DNA of 64,000 bases, from assembly GCF_003590835.1 (NCBI RefSeq), contig NZ_QYUQ01000002.1, positions 4,464,001 to 4,528,000 on the forward strand, written 5' to 3'. A model generated the notes under the pieces. It made no database searches and was not told the DNA's origin. It was given only the letters and a program-made list of their open reading frames with translations. This document shows, piece by piece, positions 19,088 through 27,634 of this stretch. Source of the stretch: Noviherbaspirillum sedimenti (lineage in GTDB: Bacteria; Pseudomonadota; Gammaproteobacteria; Burkholderiales; Burkholderiaceae_D). Each line of letters begins with the position of its first letter. The stretch's first letter is position 1. Both the position numbers and the translations under genes were made by a program.

Positions 19088-20590
19088 ATGGAAATCTTTG
19101 GCAATCTCGCGCTCGGCTTCGATACCGCGTTTACGTTTGTGAATCTGGCCTACTGCCTGCTCGGGGTGTTCCTCGGCACGGCTATTGGCGTGCTGCCGGG
19201 TCTCGGGCCGGTGGCGACCATTGCGATGCTGCTGCCGGCGACCTTCGGCTTGCCGCCGGTATCCGCGTTGATCATGTTGTCCGGCATTTACTATGGCGCG
19301 CAATACGGCGGCTCGACCACCGCGATCCTGGTCAACCTGCCGGGCGAATCGTCGGCGGTGGTCACCGCGATCGACGGCTACCAGATGGCGCGCCAGGGTC
19401 GCGCCGGCAAGGCGCTGGCCACCGCCGCGATCGGCTCGTTTTTCGCCGGAACCGTCGCTACCGTCCTGCTGGCATTGTTTGCCCCGCCGCTGGCCGACCT
19501 CGCGTTGAAATTCGGCCCGGCTGAATATTTTTCGCTGATGGTCTTGGGCTTGATCGCGTCGGTGGTGCTGGCCAGCGGCTCGCTGCTCAACGCGATCGGC
19601 ATGGTGATCGTCGGTCTTTTGCTCGGCATCGTCGGCACCGACGTCAACTCTGGCGCGGCCCGCTACACGTTCGACGTGCCGCAACTGGCCGACGGCATCA
19701 ATTTCGTCTTGGTCGCGATGGGCATGTTCGGCCTCGGTGAAATCATCCGCAACCTCGAACATGCAGAGGCGCGCCACCTGGTGATGAAAAAGGTGTCCGG
19801 CCTGATGCTGACCAAGGACGAGTTCAAGCGCATTATCGCGCCGATCTTCCGCGGCACGGTGCTGGGTTCCGCTTTAGGCATTCTGCCCGGCGGTGGCGCG
19901 ATGCTGGCGTCGTTTGCCGCGTATTCGATTGAAAAGAAGGTATCGAAGAATGCCGCCGAATTCGGCCGTGGCGCGATCGAAGGCGTGGCCGCGCCGGAGT
20001 CGGCCAACAATTCGGGCGCGCAAACCTCGTTCATCCCGATGCTAACCCTCGGCATTCCGTCGAACCCGGTGATGGCACTGATGATCGGCGCGATGATCAT
20101 CCAGGGTATCCAGCCAGGACCGGCGGTGATGACGGAGCAGCCGGCGCTGTTCTGGGGCTTGATTGCATCGATGTGGATCGGCAACCTGTTTTTGATCATC
20201 CTGAACCTGCCGATGATCGGGCTGTGGGTGCGCATGATTACCGTGCCGTATCACTACCTGTATCCGGCGATCCTGGTGTTTTGTTCGATCGGTGTCTTCA
20301 GCCTGTCTAACAGCGAATTCGATGTCTACCTGATGGCGCTGTTCGGCCTGTTCGGCTACATTTGCGCGAAGCTTGATCTGGAGCCGGCGCCGATGCTGCT
20401 GGGCTTTATCATCGGCCCGATGATGGAAGAATACCTGCGGCGCGCGCTGCTGCTGTCGCACAGCGACCCGATGGTGTTTCTGACCCGGCCGATTAGCGCA
20501 ACGATGTTGGGCATGGCGGCGCTGGCGTTGCTGGTGGTGTTGAGCCCGGTGTTGCGCAAGAAGCGCGAGGAAGCATTCAAGGAAGAATAG
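19088..20590 (+). CDS. tctA: Tricarboxylate transporter large membrane subunit TctA
   Basis: The 500-residue polytopic protein carries TctA-family landmarks: GTAIGVLPGLGPVATIAMLL, then GIYYGAQYGGSTTAILVNLP followed by GE, the second-half counterpart GILPGGGAMLASF, and TSFIPMLTLGIPSNPVMALM. It is the presumed ion-coupled permease of the tripartite tricarboxylate transporter. It lies 21 bases after tctB with an AAGGAA site, in the order tctC-tctB-tctA. The protein ends with a charged cytoplasmic tail (KKREEAFKEE). Confidence 0.96.
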   Translation: MEIFGNLALGFDTAFTFVNLAYCLLGVFLGTAIGVLPGLGPVATIAMLLPATFGLPPVSALIMLSGIYYGAQYGGSTTAILVNLPGESSAVVTAIDGYQMARQGRAGKALATAAIGSFFAGTVATVLLALFAPPLADLALKFGPAEYFSLMVLGLIASVVLASGSLLNAIGMVIVGLLLGIVGTDVNSGAARYTFDVPQLADGINFVLVAMGMFGLGEIIRNLEHAEARHLVMKKVSGLMLTKDEFKRIIAPIFRGTVLGSALGILPGGGAMLASFAAYSIEKKVSKNAAEFGRGAIEGVAAPESANNSGAQTSFIPMLTLGIPSNPVMALMIGAMIIQGIQPGPAVMTEQPALFWGLIASMWIGNLFLIILNLPMIGLWVRMITVPYHYLYPAILVFCSIGVFSLSNSEFDVYLMALFGLFGYICAKLDLEPAPMLLGFIIGPMMEEYLRRALLLSHSDPMVFLTRPISATMLGMAALALLVVLSPVLRKKREEAFKEE

Positions 20591-20847
20591 CTATTTGCCG
20601 CAGGCCTGTGCCGGTTGAGCGCCGCCTTCCATGTCGGCGTCAAGCGCTGGCTGTTGGCGCACGAGGGCGTGCATCGTTTTTAATGGACGTCGCGCCCAAA
20701 CCACGAGATCCGCCTTGATGGCACATGAGGGTGCGCTGCTCGAGCAAAGCGAAAAGACTGTACACCTGCAAGCGCTGCTGGCGGAGAAGGGCATCAAGAT
20801 TCGCGCCTGACACTGATACTGGCACTGGCGCGTACGCGGACGATAGT

Positions 20848-22215
20848 TCAGCGCATCCCGGGCAGCATGCCCTTCATGCCGCGCATCATTTTCATCATGC
20901 CGCCGCCCTTGAGCTTTTTCATCATCGACTGCATTTGCTCGAATTGCGCCAGCATGCGGTTGACTTCCTGCACCTGTACGCCTGCGCCGGTGGCGATGCG
21001 CCGCTTGCGCGTGGCCTTGATCAACTCGGGTTTGGCGCGTTCGGCTGGCGTCATCGAATTGATGATGCCTTCCATGCGGCGCACCTGTTTTTCCGCCTGG
21101 TCCATGCTGGCGCCGGCGGCGGCCTGCTGGAATTGCGCCGGCAGCTTGTCCATCAGGCTGGACAAGCCACCCATTTTTTTCATCTGGCTCAGCTGAGCCT
21201 TGAAGTCGTTCAGGTCGAACTTGCCGCCGCCTTTGATCTTTTGCGCAAGATCCTTGGCGGCCGCGACGTCCACGCCCTTTTGGGCTTCCTCGACCAGCGC
21301 CAGGATATCGCCCATGCCGAGGATGCGGTTGGCCATGCGCTGCGGGTCGAAGGCTTCCAGGCCATCGAGTTTTTCGGCGACGCCAGCGAACTTGATCGGC
21401 TTGCCGGTGATGTGACGTACCGACAGCGCGGCGCCGCCACGGGCGTCGCCGTCGAGCTTGGTCAGCACCACGCCGGTCAGCGGCAGCGCGTCGCTGAAGG
21501 CCTTGGCGGTGTTGATGGCATCCTGGCCGAGCATGGCATCGACCACGAACAGGGTTTCGATCGGCTTGACCGCGGCGTGGATGGCGGCGATTTCCTGCAT
21601 CATGGCTTCGTCGATGCCGAGCCGGCCGGCGGTATCGACGATCAGGACGTCATGGTAATGCTTCCGGGCATAGTCGAGCGCCGCCAGCGCGATTGCCACC
21701 GGCTGGTCGCTGGCTTGCGACGGGAAAAAATCGGCGCCAACCTGGCTGGTGACAGTCTGCAGCTGGCCGATCGCGGCCGGCCGGTAGACGTCGGCCGAGA
21801 CCGTCAGGACTTTCTTCTTCTTTTGCTCGCGCAGGTATTTGGCCAGCTTGCCGACGGTGGTGGTCTTGCCGGCGCCTTGCAGGCCGGCCATCAGGATCAC
21901 GGCCGGCGGCTGGGTGGCGAAATTCAGCTGGCTGGCTTCGGGGCCGAGATCGGCGCCCATCAGGGCGGCAAGCTCGCGCTGGACGACGCCGACCAGGGCC
22001 TGTCCCGGCGTGAGCGAACCGATGACTTCCTCGCCCAGGGCTTTTTCCTTGACCTTGGCGATGAATTCGCGCACCGCCGGCAGCGCGACGTCGGCTTCCA
22101 GCAGGGCCAATCGTACCTCGCGCAACATCTCGGCGGTATTGGACTCGGTCAGGCGCGCTTCGCCGCGCATGGTTTTGACGGCTTTGGCAAGGCGTTGGGT
22201 CAGATTGTCGAGCAT
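20848..22215 (-). CDS. ffh: Signal recognition particle GTPase Ffh
   Basis: Ffh binds 4.5S RNA and signal sequences for co-translational targeting. The 455-residue protein shows the N domain (MLDNLTQRLAKAVKTMRGEA), P-loop GLQGAGKTTT, DTAGRLGID, TKLDGDARGG and GVAEKLDGLEAFDP. A methionine-rich M domain ends MKMMRGMKGMLPGM. The frame is open 10 codons further up, but the ATG giving MLDNLTQR is the family start. It is divergent from the ypjD-like gene. The 257 bases between its 3' end and tctA hold no gene I can support. Confidence 0.97.
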   Translation of the reverse strand: MLDNLTQRLAKAVKTMRGEARLTESNTAEMLREVRLALLEADVALPAVREFIAKVKEKALGEEVIGSLTPGQALVGVVQRELAALMGADLGPEASQLNFATQPPAVILMAGLQGAGKTTTVGKLAKYLREQKKKKVLTVSADVYRPAAIGQLQTVTSQVGADFFPSQASDQPVAIALAALDYARKHYHDVLIVDTAGRLGIDEAMMQEIAAIHAAVKPIETLFVVDAMLGQDAINTAKAFSDALPLTGVVLTKLDGDARGGAALSVRHITGKPIKFAGVAEKLDGLEAFDPQRMANRILGMGDILALVEEAQKGVDVAAAKDLAQKIKGGGKFDLNDFKAQLSQMKKMGGLSSLMDKLPAQFQQAAAGASMDQAEKQVRRMEGIINSMTPAERAKPELIKATRKRRIATGAGVQVQEVNRMLAQFEQMQSMMKKLKGGGMMKMMRGMKGMLPGMR

Positions 22216-22356
22216 GGATAGGATGCAAAAATGTAAGTCAGACAAGGGGCCGGACCGGGGGCGTTCCCGCCGGGCGCAAGACCTGACATTCTACCCGATG
22301 CGGGATGCGGCGACGAAGGCACTGGCCAGGAGCATTACATGGTGTAAACTAAAACG

Positions 22357-23169
22357 ATGCAAACCACCATTTTTATCCTGTCGGCGTTCCTGTATGGCGT
22401 GTGCGCCGCGTTGCCGGCCGGCCGGCGCCAGGCGATCGCCGTCGGCGTCTGTGCTGGCTGGCTGCTGCACGGCGCCACATTGGCCATGGATGTATTGTCA
22501 CCATCAGCATTGCGGCTCGGTTTCGCGGTCATGTTGTCGGCCACCTTGTGGATTTCAGTGGCGGTCTATTGGATTGAGAGCCGCAATTTCCCGCTGGATG
22601 GCTTGCGTGCGCTGGTCTTGCCATGTGCCGCCGTCGCTGTGCTGCTGCCAGCCGTTTTTCCCGGCAGTGTGGTTTCGCTGGAAGGCAAGTCCGCCTTGTT
22701 TGCCTGGCATGTCGCCATCTCCCTGCTGGCCTATAGCACATTGACGATCGCCGCCTTCCATGCCGTTCTGATGGCACTGCAGGAATCGAAATTGCACACG
22801 CGCGCGCCGGCCGCGCGCCAGCCTGGCTGGTTTTCCGCGGCGCTGGATCGCCTGCCAGCCTTGCTGACCATGGAAAAACTGTTGTTCCGCCTGATCGGTC
22901 TCGGCTTTGTGCTGCTGACCCTGACGGTGCTGTCCGGGGTGATATTTTCCGAACAATTATTTGGCCAGCCGGTGAAATGGAGCCACAAAACCATTTTCAC
23001 CATGCTGTCGTGGCTCATGTTCGGCCTCCTGCTGGTCGGGCGCCGCTGGCGCGGCTGGCGTGGCAAGACTGCGCTCAGTTTCACCTTGAGCGGTTTCGCC
23101 ACCTTGCTGCTGGCTTACGTGGGTAGCCGCTTTGTACTGGAAGTCGTGTTGCATCGGGGATTGGCATGA
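22357..23169 (+). CDS. CcsA/YpjD-like cytochrome c assembly membrane protein
   Basis: The 270-residue polytopic protein of the CcsA/CcmC/YpjD group has about eight hydrophobic helices. Visible features are FAWHVAISLLAYSTLTIAAF, LLFRLIGLGFVLLTLTVLSG, VKWSHKTIFTMLSWLMFGLL and conserved histidines in several helices that could ligate haem. YpjD members next to ffh are common in proteobacteria, and their exact role (haem handling or an accessory function) is unclear. The stop overlaps the next ATG as ATGA, coupling it to the PP0621-type gene. Confidence 0.85.
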   Translation: MQTTIFILSAFLYGVCAALPAGRRQAIAVGVCAGWLLHGATLAMDVLSPSALRLGFAVMLSATLWISVAVYWIESRNFPLDGLRALVLPCAAVAVLLPAVFPGSVVSLEGKSALFAWHVAISLLAYSTLTIAAFHAVLMALQESKLHTRAPAARQPGWFSAALDRLPALLTMEKLLFRLIGLGFVLLTLTVLSGVIFSEQLFGQPVKWSHKTIFTMLSWLMFGLLLVGRRWRGWRGKTALSFTLSGFATLLLAYVGSRFVLEVVLHRGLA

Positions 23170-23417
23170 AGTTATTGATCTGGCTGGTGATTGCTTTCCT
23201 GGTGCTGGCCTGGGTGATGCGTAGCAAAAAAGCACCGGGTCCGGACGCTTCCGACCAGAACAAGCCGCTGGCACCGGATCGCAACATCCCGCCGGAACCC
23301 ATCCTGCAATGCGCCCGCTGCGGCTTGCATGTCCCCGCTTCGGAAGCCGTCACGCATGCGTCCGGCAGCGTGTTTTGCAGCGAGGAGCATCGCCGCCAGA
23401 GTTTTCCTGGCGCCTGA
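23166..23417 (+). CDS. PP0621-type small membrane protein with Cys4-like motif
   Basis: The 83-residue protein has one amino-terminal membrane helix (MKLLIWLVIAFLVLAWVM), a short polar linker and a Cys-rich end (LQCARCGLHVPASEAV, then GSVFCSEEHR). The spacing CxxC and a later C with E/H suggests a small zinc-binding knuckle facing the cytoplasm. The pattern matches the uncharacterised PP0621 family, which typically lies just upstream of pilS. It overlaps the previous gene by four bases, and the pilS start follows within 12 bases. Confidence 0.85.
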   Translation: MKLLIWLVIAFLVLAWVMRSKKAPGPDASDQNKPLAPDRNIPPEPILQCARCGLHVPASEAVTHASGSVFCSEEHRRQSFPGA

Positions 23418-23428
23418 ACGGGAGTGTC

Positions 23429-25192
23429 TTGAATATCCCTTTGCCATCGAACGATCTTAAGCGCCTGGTGCTGCCGACCGGGCGGCTGGCCGCTTCACCT
23501 GATGCATCAGGTGTCTCGCGGGAAGCCTTTTGGCGCTCGTTGCAAACTTTTTCAATAACCCGGGTCGTCATTGCCATCGTCTTGCTGATTTATGTCAGTT
23601 TCAATGGCAAGAAGACGTTTCTGGAGGCGGATCGGCTGTTCGACCTGGCTACCTGCCTGGTTTACCTGCTGCTTGCGCTGGGATTCTTGGCGCTGGTCTT
23701 GCATTGGCGGCGTCGCTTCCTGCTGCAGTTGCTGTCGCAAATCCTGGCCGATATCGGAGTGATTTCCTTGCTCTATGTAAGCGCGGGCGGGGCCAAGAGC
23801 GGCCTGGCGATCCTCTACCTGTTTCCGCTGGCAGGTTGCGCGATTCTCGCGCCACTGGTCTGGGCGCTGTTTTTCGTCTCGCTAGTCAGCCTGATTCTGT
23901 TGGGAGAAAGCGGCTATCAACTGACACAGGGGGCGGCCGACGTCTCGATTTCGCAATCCGGCCTGTATGGCGCCGCTTTTTTCGCGGCGGTGCTGGTGAT
24001 TAATCGGCTGGCGGCCAAGCTGATCAGGCAGGAGGCGCTGGCAGCGCGACGCGGCAAGGATTTGCAGCTGCAGCAGGCGATCAACCGGATGGTCATCGCC
24101 GACATGGGCGACGGCATTCTCGTGGTATCCGCCGATGGCGGCATCCTGACCGTGAACCCGGCCGCCGAACGCATGCTGGGCATGGCTTTCCTGGATGCCG
24201 AGGCGCGCGTCAAGTTGACTGACATTGCTGCATTGACGCCGTTGGCGGAGGCCTTTCGCGCGTGGCTGGAGCGTTCCGCCGGCGGCCTGGATGCGCCGCG
24301 GGGGGGCGAGGGGCAGGCGGTGTTTGTCATGATCAAACCATCGGAAGAGTCGGTTTCTTATGCAGGCAGTGCCATGCGCGGCATGCGGCGCGACCTGGTG
24401 GCGCACTTGAAACTGCGTTTTGCGAAAGTTTATGCGGAGGATGGCGTGGCTGATCGCACTGTGATTTTCTTGCAGGATGTAACGGAAATCGAGAACCAGG
24501 CGCAGCAGTTGAAGCTGGCATCGATGGGCCGGCTGACAGCCAGCATCGCCCATGAGGTACGCAATCCGCTGTCCGCCATTTCCTATGCGGCCGCGCTGCT
24601 CGGCGAGGAACAGGCGAGCCCGGCGCAAGACCGTCTGCTGGCCATCGTTGGCGATAATGTGAAGCGCCTGAATTGCATGATCGAAGACATCCTGAAGCTC
24701 TCGCGCAAGGCGCAGCCGCAGACGGCGCCCCTGGCGCTGGCAGATTTTTTCGCGGAAACCCTGGCCGAATTCCGCGAGACGCATGGGCTGGCTGCCGATT
24801 TGATCCAACTGGAGAGCATGGCGGCGCTGCAGGTCTGGTTCGATCCCCTGCATTTGCGCGAAGTGATCCTCAACCTGTTGTCGAATGCGCTGCGTTATGC
24901 TAGTGGCCGCTGTGGCAGCATCCGCATCCATGCAGTGCCGGATTCGGCTGGCCGCCTCGAATTGCATGTGCAGGATGACGGCGCGCCGATCACGCCGGAT
25001 GTCCGGGCGCACCTGTTCGAGCCGTTTTACACGACATCGAGCAAGGGCACCGGGCTGGGACTTTACCTAGCGCGGGAATTGTGCATGAATAATGGCGCCA
25101 TGCTCGATTACGCGTATTACGCCGGCGACGGCGGGGGCGGATCAGCTGGCGGTCGCTTCGTCATCACCCTGGCCCTGGCGAATTCGCATTGA
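23429..25192 (+). CDS. pilS: Sensor histidine kinase PilS
   Basis: PilS is the membrane sensor of the PilSR pair that controls pilin transcription. The 587-residue form has an amino-terminal six-helix membrane region (about residues 40-190) and a PAS domain (MVIADMGDGILVVSADGGIL followed by TVNPAAERMLGM). A HisKA box has His375 in SIAHEVRNPLSA, and HATPase motifs are NLLSNALRYA and GTGLGLYLARELC. The TTG start is chosen because GGGAG lies just upstream and it directly follows the preceding gene; the frame is open upstream only as overlap. A 10-bp triplicate follows, then pilR. Confidence 0.92.
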   Translation: MNIPLPSNDLKRLVLPTGRLAASPDASGVSREAFWRSLQTFSITRVVIAIVLLIYVSFNGKKTFLEADRLFDLATCLVYLLLALGFLALVLHWRRRFLLQLLSQILADIGVISLLYVSAGGAKSGLAILYLFPLAGCAILAPLVWALFFVSLVSLILLGESGYQLTQGAADVSISQSGLYGAAFFAAVLVINRLAAKLIRQEALAARRGKDLQLQQAINRMVIADMGDGILVVSADGGILTVNPAAERMLGMAFLDAEARVKLTDIAALTPLAEAFRAWLERSAGGLDAPRGGEGQAVFVMIKPSEESVSYAGSAMRGMRRDLVAHLKLRFAKVYAEDGVADRTVIFLQDVTEIENQAQQLKLASMGRLTASIAHEVRNPLSAISYAAALLGEEQASPAQDRLLAIVGDNVKRLNCMIEDILKLSRKAQPQTAPLALADFFAETLAEFRETHGLAADLIQLESMAALQVWFDPLHLREVILNLLSNALRYASGRCGSIRIHAVPDSAGRLELHVQDDGAPITPDVRAHLFEPFYTTSSKGTGLGLYLARELCMNNGAMLDYAYYAGDGGGGSAGGRFVITLALANSH

Positions 25193-25213
25193 CTCGCATT
25201 GACTCGCATTGAC
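25184..25213 (+). repeat. 10-bp direct repeat, three copies, across the pilS stop
   Basis: TCGCATTGAC is repeated three times head to tail with no spacer. The first copy holds the last pilS codons and its TGA stop. Each further copy supplies another TGA in a different frame. The array fills most of the gap before pilR and looks like slippage-generated sequence. Confidence 0.85.
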
Positions 25214-25234
25214 TATTAATAACAAGAATTTCAT

Positions 25235-26683
25235 ATGACCGTACCCCGGATATTGGTGATTGACGATGAGGCCGATTTGCGCGAGCTGGTCGAGATCACC
25301 TTGCTCAAGATGGGGCTGGATGTCGATAGCGCCGAGAGCCTGGCCACTGCCCGCACGCTATTGCGCGAGCAGGAGTATGCACTGGTGTTGACCGACATGC
25401 GGCTGCCGGATGGCATGGGCCTTGAGCTGGTGCGGGAAGTGGCGGGCACCAGCCGGAATACGCCGATTGCGGTCATCACTGCGTTCGGTAGCGCCGACAA
25501 CGCGGTCACCGCATTGAAAGCGGGTGCCTTCGATTATCTGAGCAAGCCGGTCGGGCTCGACCAGTTGCGCCTGCTGGTGCAGTCCGCCTTGCGCATCAGC
25601 GCAGCCCCGGTGGCGGCGGACAAGGCCACGCCTGCGATGGACGGCGGCACGGCCTTGCGGCTGATGGGCGAATCGGCGCTGATGCGCGATTTGCGTGCGC
25701 AGATCGTGCGCCTGGCCCGCAGCATGGCGCCGATCGCCATCAGCGGCGAATCGGGTAGCGGCAAGGAATTGGCGGCGCGCGACATCCATGCGCAAAGCGC
25801 GCGCGTCGACAAGCCGTTTGTCGCGGTCAATTGCGGCGCGATACCGGAATCCCTCATGGAAGCTGAATTTTTTGGCTACCGCAAGGGGGCGTTTACGGGC
25901 GCCGCGGACGATCGCGACGGCTTTTTTCAGGCCGCCAACGGCGGCACGCTGCTGCTCGATGAGGTCGCCGACTTGCCGCTGGCAATGCAGGTCAAGCTGT
26001 TGCGCGCGATCCAGGAGCGCCGCGTGCGCAAGGTGGGTGCGACTGTCGAAGAGCCGGTGGATGTGCGCCTGATCAGCGCGACGCATCAGGACCTGGCCGA
26101 GTGCGTCGAAAAAGGGCGATTCCGGCAAGACTTGTATTACCGCCTGAACGTGATCGAATTGCGCTTGCCGCCGCTGCGCGAACGGCTCGACGATATCGGC
26201 ATGCTGGCCGATGCCATACTGGCGAAGCTGGCTGCGCCAGGTGCGCGCCGGACGACGCTGACGCCGGCGGCGCTGGCGGCCTTGCGGGCCTATGCCTTTC
26301 CGGGCAATGTGCGTGAACTGGAAAATATTCTTGAGCGCGCCCTGGCTTTTGCCAACCATGATGTCATCGAAGTTGCCGACCTGGCCTTGAGGTCGGCGAG
26401 CCTGCCCGCAGGCCTGCCTGCGGCTGCACCGGAGCCCGACTTGCCGGCGATTGTGCCAGCACCGTTGCCGCCGACCTGGAGTGCCGCAGCGCCGGCCATG
26501 GTGGCGACGCCCGCTCTGCCGGTTGCGTTGCCGGACCACCTGGACCAGGTTGAGCGTGAGATTATTTGCCGCGCGTTGGGGCAAACACGTTTTAACCGCA
26601 CGCAAGCTGCGGAATTGCTGGGCATTAGTTTTCGCCAGTTGCGCTATCGGATGCAGAGGCTGGATATCCATGAACCCGATTGA
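25235..26683 (+). CDS. pilR: Sigma-54-dependent response regulator PilR
   Basis: The 482-residue NtrC-family activator has a receiver domain (VIDDEADL, Asp in LTDMRLPDG, Lys in LSKPV), then an AAA+ domain with Walker A GESGSGKE, the sigma-54 contact loop GAFTGA and Walker B GGTLLLDEV. An Ala/Pro-rich linker leads to a Fis-type HTH (RTQAAELLGISFRQLRYRMQ). It should activate pilA and other sigma-54 promoters when phosphorylated by PilS. The downstream ampD-like gene overlaps its end by 14 bases. Confidence 0.95.
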   Translation: MTVPRILVIDDEADLRELVEITLLKMGLDVDSAESLATARTLLREQEYALVLTDMRLPDGMGLELVREVAGTSRNTPIAVITAFGSADNAVTALKAGAFDYLSKPVGLDQLRLLVQSALRISAAPVAADKATPAMDGGTALRLMGESALMRDLRAQIVRLARSMAPIAISGESGSGKELAARDIHAQSARVDKPFVAVNCGAIPESLMEAEFFGYRKGAFTGAADDRDGFFQAANGGTLLLDEVADLPLAMQVKLLRAIQERRVRKVGATVEEPVDVRLISATHQDLAECVEKGRFRQDLYYRLNVIELRLPPLRERLDDIGMLADAILAKLAAPGARRTTLTPAALAALRAYAFPGNVRELENILERALAFANHDVIEVADLALRSASLPAGLPAAAPEPDLPAIVPAPLPPTWSAAAPAMVATPALPVALPDHLDQVEREIICRALGQTRFNRTQAAELLGISFRQLRYRMQRLDIHEPD

Positions 26684-27296
26684 GCGTTCGTCCCTGGCCA
26701 TTGATGCAGCCGGCTGGTGCCACCCGGCGCAGCACCGGCCGTCTCCCAATTTTGATGTGCGTCCGGCATCGGTAGACATCGATCTGCTGGTGATTCATAA
26801 TATCAGTCTGCCGCCGGGCCAGTTCGGCGGGTCCTATATTGCCGATTTGTTCGGCAATTGCCTCGATTGCGATGTTCATCCGTATTTCGACCAGTTGCGC
26901 GACTTGCGCGTATCTGCCCACTTTCTGATCCACCGCGATGGCAGTCTGGCACAGTTCGTCTCCGCCGATGCGCGCGCCTGGCATGCCGGCGTATCCTCGT
27001 TCGACGGGCGCGAGAGGTGCAACGATTTCTCGATCGGCATCGAACTGGAAGGCAGCGATTTCGTGCCTTTTGACGAGCGCCAGTATCGTACCCTGGCGGA
27101 TTTGACTGCCGCTCTGCGGCAACGCTACCCCTTGCGCGCGGTGACGGGGCATGAACATGTCGCTCCCGGGCGCAAGACCGATCCCGGGCCCTTTTTCGAC
27201 TGGGATGCTTATTGCTCCCTCGTGCGGCAATGTGAAAAAGCCGACGGCGATTCCGCTCCCTTGCGCTTTCCGCCTTTGGAAGCGAGTCGATCCTGA
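26670..27296 (+). CDS. ampD: N-acetylmuramoyl-L-alanine amidase, AmpD type
   Basis: This 208-residue amidase-2 family enzyme should cleave anhydro-muropeptides in peptidoglycan recycling. It has the zinc ligands of AmpD: His in LLVIHNISLPPG, His and Asp in VTGHEHVAPGRKTDPGPFFD, and SAHFLIHRDG before them. ERCNDFSIGIELEG is also typical. No signal peptide is present, consistent with cytoplasmic AmpD. The ATG lies inside the end of pilR, 14 bases before its stop, so translation is likely coupled. A longer open frame upstream is only the pilR overlap. Confidence 0.93.
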   Translation: MNPIERSSLAIDAAGWCHPAQHRPSPNFDVRPASVDIDLLVIHNISLPPGQFGGSYIADLFGNCLDCDVHPYFDQLRDLRVSAHFLIHRDGSLAQFVSADARAWHAGVSSFDGRERCNDFSIGIELEGSDFVPFDERQYRTLADLTAALRQRYPLRAVTGHEHVAPGRKTDPGPFFDWDAYCSLVRQCEKADGDSAPLRFPPLEASRS

Positions 27297-27634
27297 TTGT
27301 CAACCGTTGTACGGCATAAAAATTATTTTTTTGACTGTAAAAATATATTGCGCACGACAATCTCAGGTACTAGAATTAGTTCTGATCACAAATAAAACCA
27401 CTAGATGTAGTGGTAAATCTTCTGGGAAAGTAAATTTTCCCCGGTGTCATCCAGGCGTTGGTCCTGGCGAACAGAGGGGGATTTACTTCTCAAAAACAAG
27501 CCCGGCCTGAATTGCAGCAGGCGGGCAATATGGCGAAATCAGATTTATCTTAAGGGGGGAGCCCGGCGCTTGCGGGCTTTCAGAACAACCGTCAACAGCA
27601 TCCGGCTGTTGGCAAGACAGTATTAGGAGGTCAA
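27297..27634 (+). promoter_or_regulatory. nrdAB upstream region with two NrdR-like boxes
   Basis: This 338-base gap is AT-rich in its first half. Two imperfect palindromes lie in it: ACTAGAATTAGT (centre about 27374) and ACCACTAGATGTAGTGGT (centre about 27405). Their centres are 31 bases apart, about three helical turns, the spacing seen for NrdR repressor boxes. A weak sigma-70 promoter (TTGCGC at 27348, TAGAAT at 27371, 17 bases between) overlaps the first box, so bound NrdR would block it. A leader of about 250 nt follows, with AGGAGG just before the GTG of nrdA. Confidence 0.7.

Noticed and set aside
20718-20810. Thirty-codon plus-strand frame (MAHEGALLEQSEKTVHLQAL...)
   Set aside because: The text looks protein-like, perhaps the end of a transposase, but it is too short to identify and has no ribosome binding site.
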